Shown: one piece after another, positions 1 to 6,459 of the stretch
How the letters are laid out: every line of letters starts with the position of its first letter
Position numbering within the stretch: the stretch's first letter is position 1
Assembly (NCBI GenBank): GCA_004525355.1
Contig: SPCK01000044.1
Span: 1 to 10,458 of the forward strand
Direction: 5' to 3'
Length of the DNA stretch: 10,458 nt
From: Spirochaetales bacterium
GTDB taxonomy: Bacteria > Spirochaetota > Spirochaetia > Treponematales > UBA12059
Notes under the pieces: generated by a model
What the model was told of the DNA's origin: nothing
What the model saw: the letters and a program-made list of their open reading frames with translations, nothing else
Database searches by the model: none
Translations under genes and position numbers: made by a program

Positions 1-1
1 C

Positions 2-889
2 TTGCGGAGCGTCCCCATCGTCGGAATCTTCACCCGCGTCTCGGAAGGCGCCGGTCCCGAGCAGCTGTCCTACATTGATATCGATACCCTTCGTGTGCTC
101 AACAGTATGACCGTCGGCGCCACGGAAAGCATCGACCTGACGCAGGCCGAGACCGGCATGCTCGCGCTGGACGACCTGGACACGCTCTTCGGCGAGGATC
201 CGCTGGTCGCCCAGGCGGGCAGCGGAGTAGCTCTCAACGACGCCGCGCTCAACAGCATCCTGGGGGACACATCGGCCCGGCAACGCCTCAACGAGGCGGA
301 CACCGGTGCGTGGCATTCCATCCTGCTTCGGCTGGAGAATCACTCTGCCGCGCGGGCCACGGCCGCCAAGCTGAACGCTTGGTTCCTGTCCGAGGGCATT
401 CCCGCCGAAGCGGGCGACTGGCAGAAAGCGGCAGGACCCTACGCGCAATCCGTTGACGTGCTCCGTGTGGTGTTCACCGTCGCGATCATTATACTCGCCG
501 TGGTCGCCATCATCGTCATCATGAACACACTCGTCGTGTCGGTGATAGAGCGGACCGCCGAGATCGGTACGATGCGGGCATTGGGCGCCGGCAAGGGTTT
601 CGTGCGCAAGATGTTCGTGGCCGAAACCACGGTCCTCTCGCTGACCTTCGGCCTGGTCGGCGTGCTCCTGTCATTCATCGCGGTGGGAGTCGTCAACGCC
701 ATCGGCATAGAAGCGTCCAACCAATTCTTCGAGATATTGTTCGGGGGCAAGGTCCTCAGGGCCATCGTGAATCCCTGGTCCGTGGTCGGTTCTCTCGTCC
801 TCATTTTTGTCGTCGGGCTCCTCGCACACATCTATCCCGTGGCCGTGGCCCTGCGCATCCAGCCGGTGCGCGCCATGCAGAGCGAATAG
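2..889 (+). CDS. ABC transporter permease, FtsX/MacB family (5' partial)
   Basis: Inner-membrane permease subunit of an FtsX-type (LolC/LolE/MacB-like) ABC transporter. The visible 295 codons hold the end of the periplasmic MacB_PCD-like region (residues 1 to about 150) and then the C-terminal FtsX domain with three membrane segments at about 153-180, 205-235 and 258-285. The loop after the first segment carries the family signature ERTAEIGTMRALGAG. The gene runs off the left edge: full-length members have about 400 residues and an N-terminal membrane helix, which is missing here, so the TTG at position 2 is probably an internal Leu codon. The stop codon overlaps the Shine-Dalgarno of the next permease, so the two are co-translated and probably form a heterodimer. 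The ATPase partner is not in the window and is expected upstream. The family is clear. The substrate is inferred from the downstream LolA-like and barrel genes. Confidence 0.9.
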   Translation: MRSVPIVGIFTRVSEGAGPEQLSYIDIDTLRVLNSMTVGATESIDLTQAETGMLALDDLDTLFGEDPLVAQAGSGVALNDAALNSILGDTSARQRLNEADTGAWHSILLRLENHSAARATAAKLNAWFLSEGIPAEAGDWQKAAGPYAQSVDVLRVVFTVAIIILAVVAIIVIMNTLVVSVIERTAEIGTMRALGAGKGFVRKMFVAETTVLSLTFGLVGVLLSFIAVGVVNAIGIEASNQFFEILFGGKVLRAIVNPWSVVGSLVLIFVVGLLAHIYPVAVALRIQPVRAMQSE

Positions 890-893
890 GAGG
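888..893 (+). promoter_or_regulatory. Ribosome binding site for second permease
   Basis: A perfect AGGAGG lies 5 nt before the GTG at 899 and overlaps the TAG stop of the upstream permease. It fixes the GTG start and implies translational coupling. Confidence 0.8.
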
Positions 894-898
894 CCGCC

Positions 899-2215
899 GT
901 GAAAACCATCGCAAACATCGCCTTCAGGAACCTGAGCCGCCAGAAGAAACGCACCTTCCTCCTCGGGGGGGCCATCGCCTTCGGCGTCATGATTGTCACC
1001 CTGATAAACGGCTTTGCCGGCGCGTTCAGCGCCAATGTGTCCGAGAATTTCTCCCACTTGCTGGCCGGCCACGTGTTCATAAGCGGGGCGGAAAAGTCGG
1101 GAGACAATGACGTATCGGTCATACGGGACGACGCGGCGCTGACAGCGGCCGTTGCTGAATCGGGCATCCCGGTAGAGTACCTGACCAGGCGCTCCGAATT
1201 CTCGGGCACCCTCATCTTCGAGGGCATGAAGATACGCACCAGCGTAGCGGGTGTGGAACTCGAGAAAGAGTCCTACCTGCAAGACAGGCTGATGCTCAAG
1301 GCTGGCAGCTGGAAAGCCGCCGCCGACCCACGCGCCATCATCCTGTCGGAGAAAATAGCCGAGCGTCTCAACGTCGACGTGGGCGACCGCATGCTGGTCC
1401 AGATGCAGACGGTGACCGGGCAGAACAACGTGGGCGAGTTCGTCCTGGCCGGCATCAGCTACGATACGGGCATCTTCGGCCAGATGCTCTCCTACGCAGG
1501 CATGGCCTACGTCAACGAGCTCCTGGGCCTGGCGCCCGGCGAGTACCAGACCATGGGCATCATGCTCGATTCGATAAAGACCACCGAAGGTGCAGCCAAC
1601 GCGATCTACGCCAAGCTCGCCGCCTCGGTATCCGTGTTCGCCCGCGGCGAGCGTGACGAGAGCGGCTCCATGACGCCCTTCCAGGCACTGATACGCCAGC
1701 AGAACAACGAAGAATGGACCGGCGTCAAGTACCGAATGTTTACCATAAACGAGATACTGTCCCAGGTCGAGCAGATCGTGACGGCGCTGGATACGGCCGC
1801 CGGCGTCATACTCGTCGTACTGTTCATCATCATCATGGTGGGCATAGCCAACACGTTCAGCATGGTCATGTTCGAGCGTATACGCGAGATCGGCACCATG
1901 CGCGCCATAGGCGTGCAGCGATCGGGCGTGCGGTCCATGTTCCTGTTTGAAGCCCTCTACCTCGCCGTGGGCGGAGCCGTGGCTGGCATCGCGGTAGCCC
2001 TGCTGGTGATGGCCGGGCTGTCCCTCATCGACTTTGGCATGAACAGCCCGGCGTTCCTGATCCTGAAAAACGGGCACCTGTCGTTCTTCCTGCCGCCGCT
2101 GAGGGCGCTGGTCAATATCCTGATCATCGCCTTGCTCACCCTGCTGGCGGTATCCCGCCCGGCGGGAGCGGCAGCCAGGCTTGAACCGGCCGTGGCGCTG
2201 CGCACACAGAAATGA
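899..2215 (+). CDS. ABC transporter permease, FtsX/MacB family (second subunit)
   Basis: Complete 438-aa permease of the same FtsX-type family as its upstream neighbour. It begins at GTG 899, supported by AGGAGG 5 nt upstream. Order: short basic N-terminus, membrane helix at about residues 21-45 (LLGGAIAFGVMIVTLINGF), a periplasmic MacB_PCD-like domain to about 295, then three C-terminal helices at about 300-325, 350-375 and 395-420. The cytoplasmic loop carries MFERIREIGTMRAIGV, nearly the same signature as in the first permease, so the pair probably arose by duplication. LolC/LolE-type permeases extract lipoproteins from the inner membrane, whereas MacB-type ones drive export mechanically. 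The LolA-like gene just downstream favours a Lol-like role, by inference. A hairpin follows 5 nt after the stop codon. Confidence 0.93.
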   Translation: MKTIANIAFRNLSRQKKRTFLLGGAIAFGVMIVTLINGFAGAFSANVSENFSHLLAGHVFISGAEKSGDNDVSVIRDDAALTAAVAESGIPVEYLTRRSEFSGTLIFEGMKIRTSVAGVELEKESYLQDRLMLKAGSWKAAADPRAIILSEKIAERLNVDVGDRMLVQMQTVTGQNNVGEFVLAGISYDTGIFGQMLSYAGMAYVNELLGLAPGEYQTMGIMLDSIKTTEGAANAIYAKLAASVSVFARGERDESGSMTPFQALIRQQNNEEWTGVKYRMFTINEILSQVEQIVTALDTAAGVILVVLFIIIMVGIANTFSMVMFERIREIGTMRAIGVQRSGVRSMFLFEALYLAVGGAVAGIAVALLVMAGLSLIDFGMNSPAFLILKNGHLSFFLPPLRALVNILIIALLTLLAVSRPAGAAARLEPAVALRTQK

Positions 2216-2219
2216 TGGC

Positions 2220-2257
2220 AAAGGAGGGTCCGCCGTTTTCGCGGACAGCCCTCCTTT
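2220..2257 (+). terminator. Hairpin between permease and LolA-like genes (attenuator or weak terminator)
   Basis: AAAGGAGGG (2220-2228) pairs perfectly with CCCTCCTTT (2249-2257), and TCCGC (2229-2233) pairs with GCGGA (2241-2245). This leaves a 7-nt loop and a 3-nt bulge. Only three U residues close the stem, followed by ATATAA, so it is a poor intrinsic terminator. It may allow partial read-through or protect mRNA ends, setting different levels for the permease and carrier genes. Confidence 0.6.
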
Positions 2258-2297
2258 ATATAACGATACACGGGGACTACCCCGCATGAGGTATTAC

Positions 2298-3041
2298 ATG
2301 AAACGCTTTCTTATGCTATTTATCTTGGCGCTGGCCGCCTTTGGGGCTGCCTTTGCCCAGGACGTGAACAAGATCCTGGCCGAGCTGGACGACCTTGGCG
2401 ACTTCGGCGGCAAGGATTTCTCCGCCGTGTACACCATCGTCTCGCAGAAGCCCGGCGAGAAGGATTCGGTCACCCAGGTCCGCATGTTCCGCAGGGACTT
2501 CAAGGACCAGTTCACCATGGTCATCCTCCTGCCCGAGGTCAACAAGGGCCAGGGCTACCTGCGCGAGGAGGACAACGTCTGGTTCTACGACCCGACCAGC
2601 CGCAAGTTCTCGTTCTCCTCCATCAAGGAGAACATCCAGAACTCCGAGGCCAAGAACTCGGATCTCACCCGACAGAGCCTGGTCGAGGATTACGAGACCG
2701 TCGGCGTGCAGGATGGCATGCTGGGCAAGTTCCCCGTGTGGATAATCCAGCTCAAAGCTAGAACCACCGACGTTTCCTACGAGCGGCTGACCATGCACGT
2801 GCGCAAGGACCGGACCATGCTCCTCAAGCAAGAGGCCTACAGCGTGTCCGGCCGTCTGATGCGTACCACGCTCTTCCCCAAGTACGTCGATCTTGGCGGC
2901 AAGCTGATGCCATCGCAGATACTGATCATCGACGAGCTCAACCCCGGCGAGCGCAGCCAGCTGACCATGACCGAGCAATCGGTGTCTACCCTGCCCGACC
3001 GTGTGTTCACCAAGGCTTTCATTGAGCAGGTAAACAAGTGA
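2298..3041 (+). CDS. Exported LolA-like outer-membrane lipoprotein-sorting protein
   Basis: Periplasmic carrier-like protein of the LolA_like/COG2834 group ('outer membrane lipoprotein-sorting protein'), 247 aa. A clear signal peptide spans residues 1-20 with a likely AFA|QD cleavage. There is no lipobox Cys, so the mature protein should be soluble. The body has features I associate with this family: NVWFYDPTSRKF, a following DLTRQSLVEDYE stretch, and a C-terminal half of alternating beta strands fitting the half-barrel fold that shields acyl chains. I chose ATG 2298 because GAGG at 2288-2291 is 6 nt upstream and the signal peptide starts there. An in-frame ATG at 2286 (four residues longer) is possible. 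The stop overlaps the next gene's GTG by 4 nt. Inferred role: shuttling a lipid or lipoprotein from the FtsX permeases to the barrel protein. Confidence 0.85.
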   Translation: MKRFLMLFILALAAFGAAFAQDVNKILAELDDLGDFGGKDFSAVYTIVSQKPGEKDSVTQVRMFRRDFKDQFTMVILLPEVNKGQGYLREEDNVWFYDPTSRKFSFSSIKENIQNSEAKNSDLTRQSLVEDYETVGVQDGMLGKFPVWIIQLKARTTDVSYERLTMHVRKDRTMLLKQEAYSVSGRLMRTTLFPKYVDLGGKLMPSQILIIDELNPGERSQLTMTEQSVSTLPDRVFTKAFIEQVNK

Positions 3042-4510
3042 GCGCACCAGCTCATGCCCCGCGACCGGGAAACGGACGCCGCGCGTTCGCCGTAGCGGCA
3101 GCGCTAACATTCGCGGCCGCTCTGCCCACCGCTGCACAGGATCTATCGGCCTTCAACGAGGATGACCTGTTCGGTTCCGACGAGACCATCGTGGAGACGG
3201 TCGACGAGGGGACCGCCTCGGACGCGGTGAGCTCGCTCATGGTGACCAAGTCCGTGCGCATCGGCGGCTCGTTCTCCGGCAGCGCCACGTCCACCTGGAA
3301 ATGGAACAACCCCTGGAGCGGCTTCGATCCGATCGACCCGGACTCCTACGGCCTTGAGCCTACGCTGTCCGGCGCCCTGTTCTTCGACGCGCGCCCCAGC
3401 GAGAGCGCGCGCTTCTACGGCTCGGTAAAATCCTCATGGCCCTTCGAGACGACAGAGACTTTTCTTACAAGCGCGGAGTGGGTGACAGGACCACCCGACT
3501 ATGTAAGTACAACATCCAATACCATCACCGCGCCGAACGCGGAGGTGTTCGAGCTGTTCAGCGATTTCTCGTGGAACGACTCGCTGTACCTGCGCTTCGG
3601 CAAGCAGACCATCAACTGGGGCGTCGGTTACTTCTTCTCGCCTGCCAACGTGATGAACCTGCAGGTCATCGACCCGATGGACCCGACCGCCCAGCTGGAA
3701 GGGCCGGTCAGCCTGCGCGCCCACTATTCTATCCCGGGCACCCAGAACAACCTCTGGGCGTACGCGGTCTTCGACTCTGCCACCATGAAGCCCGAAGACA
3801 CCGCCGTGGCCGCCAGGGCCGAGTTCGTGCTGGGCGGATGGGAGGCTGGCCTGGGCACGTGGTACAAGAACGACAGCCCGCTGCGCGGCATCATGACGCT
3901 GTCAGGTTCGGTGCGCGACGTGTCGCTGTTCGGCGAAGCCTACCTGGCGCGCGGCTCGGACAAGACCTGGGTGACCACCGTAACGGATGAAGAGGCCACC
4001 AATTTCATAGAAACCACTACCGATGCCACCTCGCCCTTCTTCAAGGGCACGACAGGCTTCATGTGGACCCAGAGCGACTGGAACCTGACTCTGGCCGGCC
4101 AGTACTACTACGACGGCGAGGGCTACGCGAACGACGACCGCGAAGCGCGCATCGCTGAGGCGCATACTGCGGAACCCGTTATTATTTCTTCCCTAGGTAG
4201 CGACGCGGCGTTTTCAGGCTTCCTGAAAGGCCTCATCCTGGGCTCCGGGCGCCACTACGCGGCGTTCAGCCTGTCCAAGAGTGAGCTGTTCGTCGACGAC
4301 CTGAGCGTCAGCCTGTTCGTCATAGGAAACCTGAGCGACTTTTCCGGCTACGCCAAGCCAACCGTGAGTTACACGCTCTTCGACGGATTGAGCGCCAGCC
4401 TCTCGGTGGCCTTCGCCTTCGGCCTTACCGACTCGGAGTACCTGGTACTCAACGACGGCCCGTCCATGGCTTGGTCCATCGGCCTGACCATGGGCTCGGG
4501 GAGTTTCTAG
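3038..4510 (+). CDS. Outer-membrane beta-barrel protein, DUF1302-like
   Basis: 490-aa exported protein of unassigned function. Its GTG start overlaps the previous stop as GTGA, with GAGCAGG at 3024-3030 as ribosome site. A basic N-terminus and hydrophobic stretch end in a probable signal cleavage near residues 33-35 (PTAAQ|D). An acidic segment (FNEDDLFGSDETIVETVDE) follows, then many short amphipathic strands with aromatic girdles. The chain ends in GLTMGSGSF, and a terminal Phe is typical of BAM-inserted barrels. The motif LRFGKQTINWG at residues 185-195, followed by SPANVMN, resembles DUF1302-type barrels, which I recall next to LolA-like proteins in other exporters. Two stretches that look like surface loops (around 3461-3530 and 4160-4205) have lower GC and looser codon use. 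It is probably the outer-membrane end of the export path. A porin-like role cannot be excluded. Confidence 0.8.
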   Translation: MSAPAHAPRPGNGRRAFAVAAALTFAAALPTAAQDLSAFNEDDLFGSDETIVETVDEGTASDAVSSLMVTKSVRIGGSFSGSATSTWKWNNPWSGFDPIDPDSYGLEPTLSGALFFDARPSESARFYGSVKSSWPFETTETFLTSAEWVTGPPDYVSTTSNTITAPNAEVFELFSDFSWNDSLYLRFGKQTINWGVGYFFSPANVMNLQVIDPMDPTAQLEGPVSLRAHYSIPGTQNNLWAYAVFDSATMKPEDTAVAARAEFVLGGWEAGLGTWYKNDSPLRGIMTLSGSVRDVSLFGEAYLARGSDKTWVTTVTDEEATNFIETTTDATSPFFKGTTGFMWTQSDWNLTLAGQYYYDGEGYANDDREARIAEAHTAEPVIISSLGSDAAFSGFLKGLILGSGRHYAAFSLSKSELFVDDLSVSLFVIGNLSDFSGYAKPTVSYTLFDGLSASLSVAFAFGLTDSEYLVLNDGPSMAWSIGLTMGSGSF

Positions 4511-4518
4511 CCAATCGG

Positions 4519-4558
4519 CCGTCCGAACGCCCTCTTGAGGCATTCGGGCGGTTTTTTT
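4519..4558 (+). terminator. Intrinsic terminator of the envelope operon
   Basis: A 13-bp stem, CCGTCCGAACGCC (4519-4531) with GGCATTCGGGCGG (4539-4551), contains two G-U pairs and a 7-nt loop. It is followed directly by seven T residues (4552-4558). It begins 8 nt after the barrel gene's stop. Confidence 0.92.
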
Positions 4559-4582
4559 ATTGCCGATCGTATTTTTATGCGA

Positions 4583-4624
4583 GCCGTGAAGGCACGCTAC
4601 CTACGGTCACAGGCGATTCACGGC
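4583..4624. repeat. 8-bp perfect inverted repeat upstream of corrinoid operon
   Basis: GCCGTGAA (4583-4590) and TTCACGGC (4617-4624) are perfect inverted copies 26 bp apart, between the previous terminator and the corrinoid gene. This could be a regulator site or, if transcription starts upstream, an RNA hairpin. No B12-box sequence is present. Confidence 0.4.
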
Positions 4625-4625
4625 C

Positions 4626-4654
4626 TTGCATGCCACGGGTACGGACACTATCCT
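4626..4654 (+). promoter_or_regulatory. Candidate promoter for the corrinoid/c-di-GMP operon
   Basis: TTGCAT (4626-4631) and TATCCT (4649-4654) have a 17-bp spacer and match the sigma-70 consensus at 3 and 4 of 6 positions. It is weak alone. The preceding strong terminator makes a promoter somewhere in 4559-4735 necessary. Confidence 0.3.
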
Positions 4655-4741
4655 GTTACATGAAGCACACGCCTTGAACAGCCCTACAGGACATTGTCCG
4701 GTAGCAGCGCTGGAATACGGATTACGCAGGATAGAATAAGA

Positions 4742-5401
4742 ATGTTGGCAGGGAGCATGATGAATCAGGTGGGCGAAGGTCGCATTGTACGTTTCGAAAC
4801 CGCTCTGTTGGCCATGGATACGGCCGGAATAAAACTGATGCTCACCGAATTTTCAGGCTTGTCCCTGTCCCTCGCCGAAGCGCTGATCGTGCCCGCCCTC
4901 GAGCGAATAGGCCGGGGATGGGAAGAAGGCCGCTACGCTCTTTCCCAAGTGTATATGAGCGGTCGCCAGTGCGAAGCGCTCATGAATTCCATCCAACCCG
5001 ACATCGCCGTGGAGCAAGTCAGCGGGCCGCGCATGGCCATCGCCGCACTCGAGGATTATCATCTCCTGGGCATGCGCCTCGTCTCCTCGGTCCTGCGCGC
5101 CAGTGGATTCCCACTTCTGGACTATGGCCGGATGGACGTGGACTCCCTTGCGGACAGGGTAGCGGACGCGGGCGTGGATATTCTCCTCATCTCTGTCCTC
5201 ATGCTGCGTTCAGCCCTGCGCGTCCGCGACCTGCGCCGCAAGCTGGGCGCGTCAGGCCATCGCGTAGCCCTCGCCGTCGGGGGAGCCCCTTTCCGCCTGG
5301 ACAAGGAACTCTGGCGCGAGGTCGGCGCCGACGGAACGTCCGATACCGCCGCCGGCGCCGTTGCCCTCGTGAAGCGCCTCGCCGAGGAGCGTGAGAATTG
5401 A
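4742..5401 (+). CDS. Corrinoid (B12-binding) methyl-carrier protein
   Basis: Small two-domain corrinoid protein like MtaC/MtbC and the cobalamin module of MetH, 219 aa. Residues 1-90 form the helical cap (B12-binding_2), with the typical GRGWEEGRYALSQVYMSG around W60-E61. Residues about 95-215 are the Rossmann-like B12-binding domain. It has DYHLLG at 105-110 (DxHxxG, His107 the lower cobalt ligand), SVL at 151-153, and VGGAPF with Gly180-Gly181 for the nucleotide tail. All canonical positions are present, so it should bind cobamide. It would carry a methyl group between a substrate methyltransferase and an acceptor enzyme. The start is uncertain. ATG 4742 has AGGA 10 nt upstream. TTG 4694 would add 16 residues but its AGGA is only 2 nt away. 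ATG 4760 is also possible. The TGA stop overlaps the TTG start of the URO-D gene. Confidence 0.92.
   Translation: MLAGSMMNQVGEGRIVRFETALLAMDTAGIKLMLTEFSGLSLSLAEALIVPALERIGRGWEEGRYALSQVYMSGRQCEALMNSIQPDIAVEQVSGPRMAIAALEDYHLLGMRLVSSVLRASGFPLLDYGRMDVDSLADRVADAGVDILLISVLMLRSALRVRDLRRKLGASGHRVALAVGGAPFRLDKELWREVGADGTSDTAAGAVALVKRLAEEREN
5384..5389 (+). promoter_or_regulatory. Ribosome binding site supporting the TTG start at 5398
   Basis: GAGGAG lies 8 nt before TTG 5398 but 20 nt before the alternative in-frame ATG 5410. The rare TTG, overlapping the upstream stop as TTGA, is therefore the better start. Confidence 0.6.
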
Positions 5402-6459
5402 AGCAGCCAATGACGTCCCTCCAGCGTGTCTTCTCCGCACTCAGCCTGCAAGAGCCCGATCGAGTACCCCTCTTCCTCCTGCTTACCATGCACGGCGCGA
5501 GAGAGCTCGGCATGTCTATACAGGAATACTTCTCCAAGGCTGAGAATGTCGTCGAGGGCCAGCTCAGGCTCAGGGCGAAATATCATTCAGATTGCATCTA
5601 CACATTCTTTTACGCTTCGCTTGAGGCGGAGGCCTGGGGCACCGAGACGATATTCTTCGACGACGGCCCACCGAACGCCGGTATGCCTATGATCACCGAC
5701 GTGGCATCCATCGAGCGGCTCGAGCGCCCCCGCGTCGGGGAAACCGCCTGCCTCCAGAAAGTCCTTGAAGCCACCAGGAGCCTCAAGGCGAGGATAGGTG
5801 ACGAAGCCCCCTTGCTGGGCGTGGTGATGTCTCCCTTTTCACTTCCGGTGATGCAGATGGGTTTCGAACGCTACATGGATCTTATCCATGAGGAGCCCGA
5901 TGTCCTTGAAAGGCTTCTCGGCCTGAACGAGGAATTCTGCGTCGAATGGGCCAACGCCCAGCTCGCCGCTGGTGCCACGGCCCTCTGCTATTACGATCCC
6001 GTCTCGTCGCCGACCATCCTGCCGCCCGAACTCTATCGACGTTTCGGTCTTCCGTTGGCCAGGAGAACCATCGCCCGATTCAACGGCCCCTCGGCGATCC
6101 ACTTGGCGTCGGGGCGATGCCTGCCCATCGTCGAGGACGTGGCATCCACGAATACCCTCGCCATCGGCGTGAGTGCGGAGGAGGATCTCAAGACGATCAA
6201 GGGCGCCTGCGCGGGCAAACTTGCGGTGGTCGGCAACCTGAACGCGATCGAGATGCGCCGCTGGACACCCATGCAGGCCGAGGCGGAAGTAAAGCGGGCC
6301 ATCGCGGCAGCCGGTCCCGGCGGCGGTTTCATTCTCTCCGACAACCACGGCGAGATTCCCTGGCAGGTACCCGATGAGGTCCTCCTCGCCATATCGGAAG
6401 CCGTACGGACATGGGGTAATTATCCGATCAGTCTCAAGGTTCCCTCCGATGCCGACTGA
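5398..6459 (+). CDS. URO-D superfamily (MtaA/CmuA-like) corrinoid methyltransferase
   Basis: 353-aa protein with a single URO-D/methyltransferase TIM-barrel fold (COG0407). It opens with LQEPDRVPLF, as in MtaA/MtbA-type methylcobamide methyltransferases, and lacks the PxWxMRQAGR motif of true uroporphyrinogen decarboxylase. Adjacent and translationally coupled to the corrinoid protein, it probably moves a methyl group to or from that cobamide. Oddly, the HxC...C zinc site of MtaA is not preserved. The equivalent of the first motif reads IHLASGRC (His235, Ala237 where Cys is expected, Cys241 nearby). The C-terminal one reads SDNHGEIPW (Asn316, His317) with no Cys. The metal site may use His/His or other ligands, the acceptor may not be a thiol, or the protein may have become a sensor. 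The gene overlaps the next one by 11 nt. Confidence 0.88.
   Translation: MKQPMTSLQRVFSALSLQEPDRVPLFLLLTMHGARELGMSIQEYFSKAENVVEGQLRLRAKYHSDCIYTFFYASLEAEAWGTETIFFDDGPPNAGMPMITDVASIERLERPRVGETACLQKVLEATRSLKARIGDEAPLLGVVMSPFSLPVMQMGFERYMDLIHEEPDVLERLLGLNEEFCVEWANAQLAAGATALCYYDPVSSPTILPPELYRRFGLPLARRTIARFNGPSAIHLASGRCLPIVEDVASTNTLAIGVSAEEDLKTIKGACAGKLAVVGNLNAIEMRRWTPMQAEAEVKRAIAAAGPGGGFILSDNHGEIPWQVPDEVLLAISEAVRTWGNYPISLKVPSDAD

Noticed and set aside
671..2287. 538-codon open frame on the minus strand
   Set aside because: It lies entirely opposite the two clear FtsX permease genes, has a His/Asp/Gly-rich low-sense composition and no recognisable domain. It is a by-product of high GC at codon position three.
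2181..2297. Upstream extension of the LolA-like gene to 2181
   Set aside because: It would overlap the permease end, read through the hairpin and place the signal peptide internally. ATG 2298 has a good ribosome site.
2316..3137. 273-codon minus-strand open frame
   Set aside because: Antisense to the LolA-like gene with no domain pattern and no ribosome site. Shadow frame.
3436..3990. 184-codon plus-strand frame inside the barrel gene
   Set aside because: Arg/His/Gly-rich out-of-frame reading of the barrel gene, which itself has signal peptide, strands and terminal Phe.
4560..4735. Cobalamin riboswitch ahead of the corrinoid operon
   Set aside because: There is no GCCACTG-type B12 box (only GCCACGGG) and the spacer is too short for the usual ~200-nt fold.
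5398..6459. HemE, true uroporphyrinogen decarboxylase
   Set aside because: The HemE N-terminal MRQAGR signature is missing, and the gene sits in a corrinoid operon, not a haem one.
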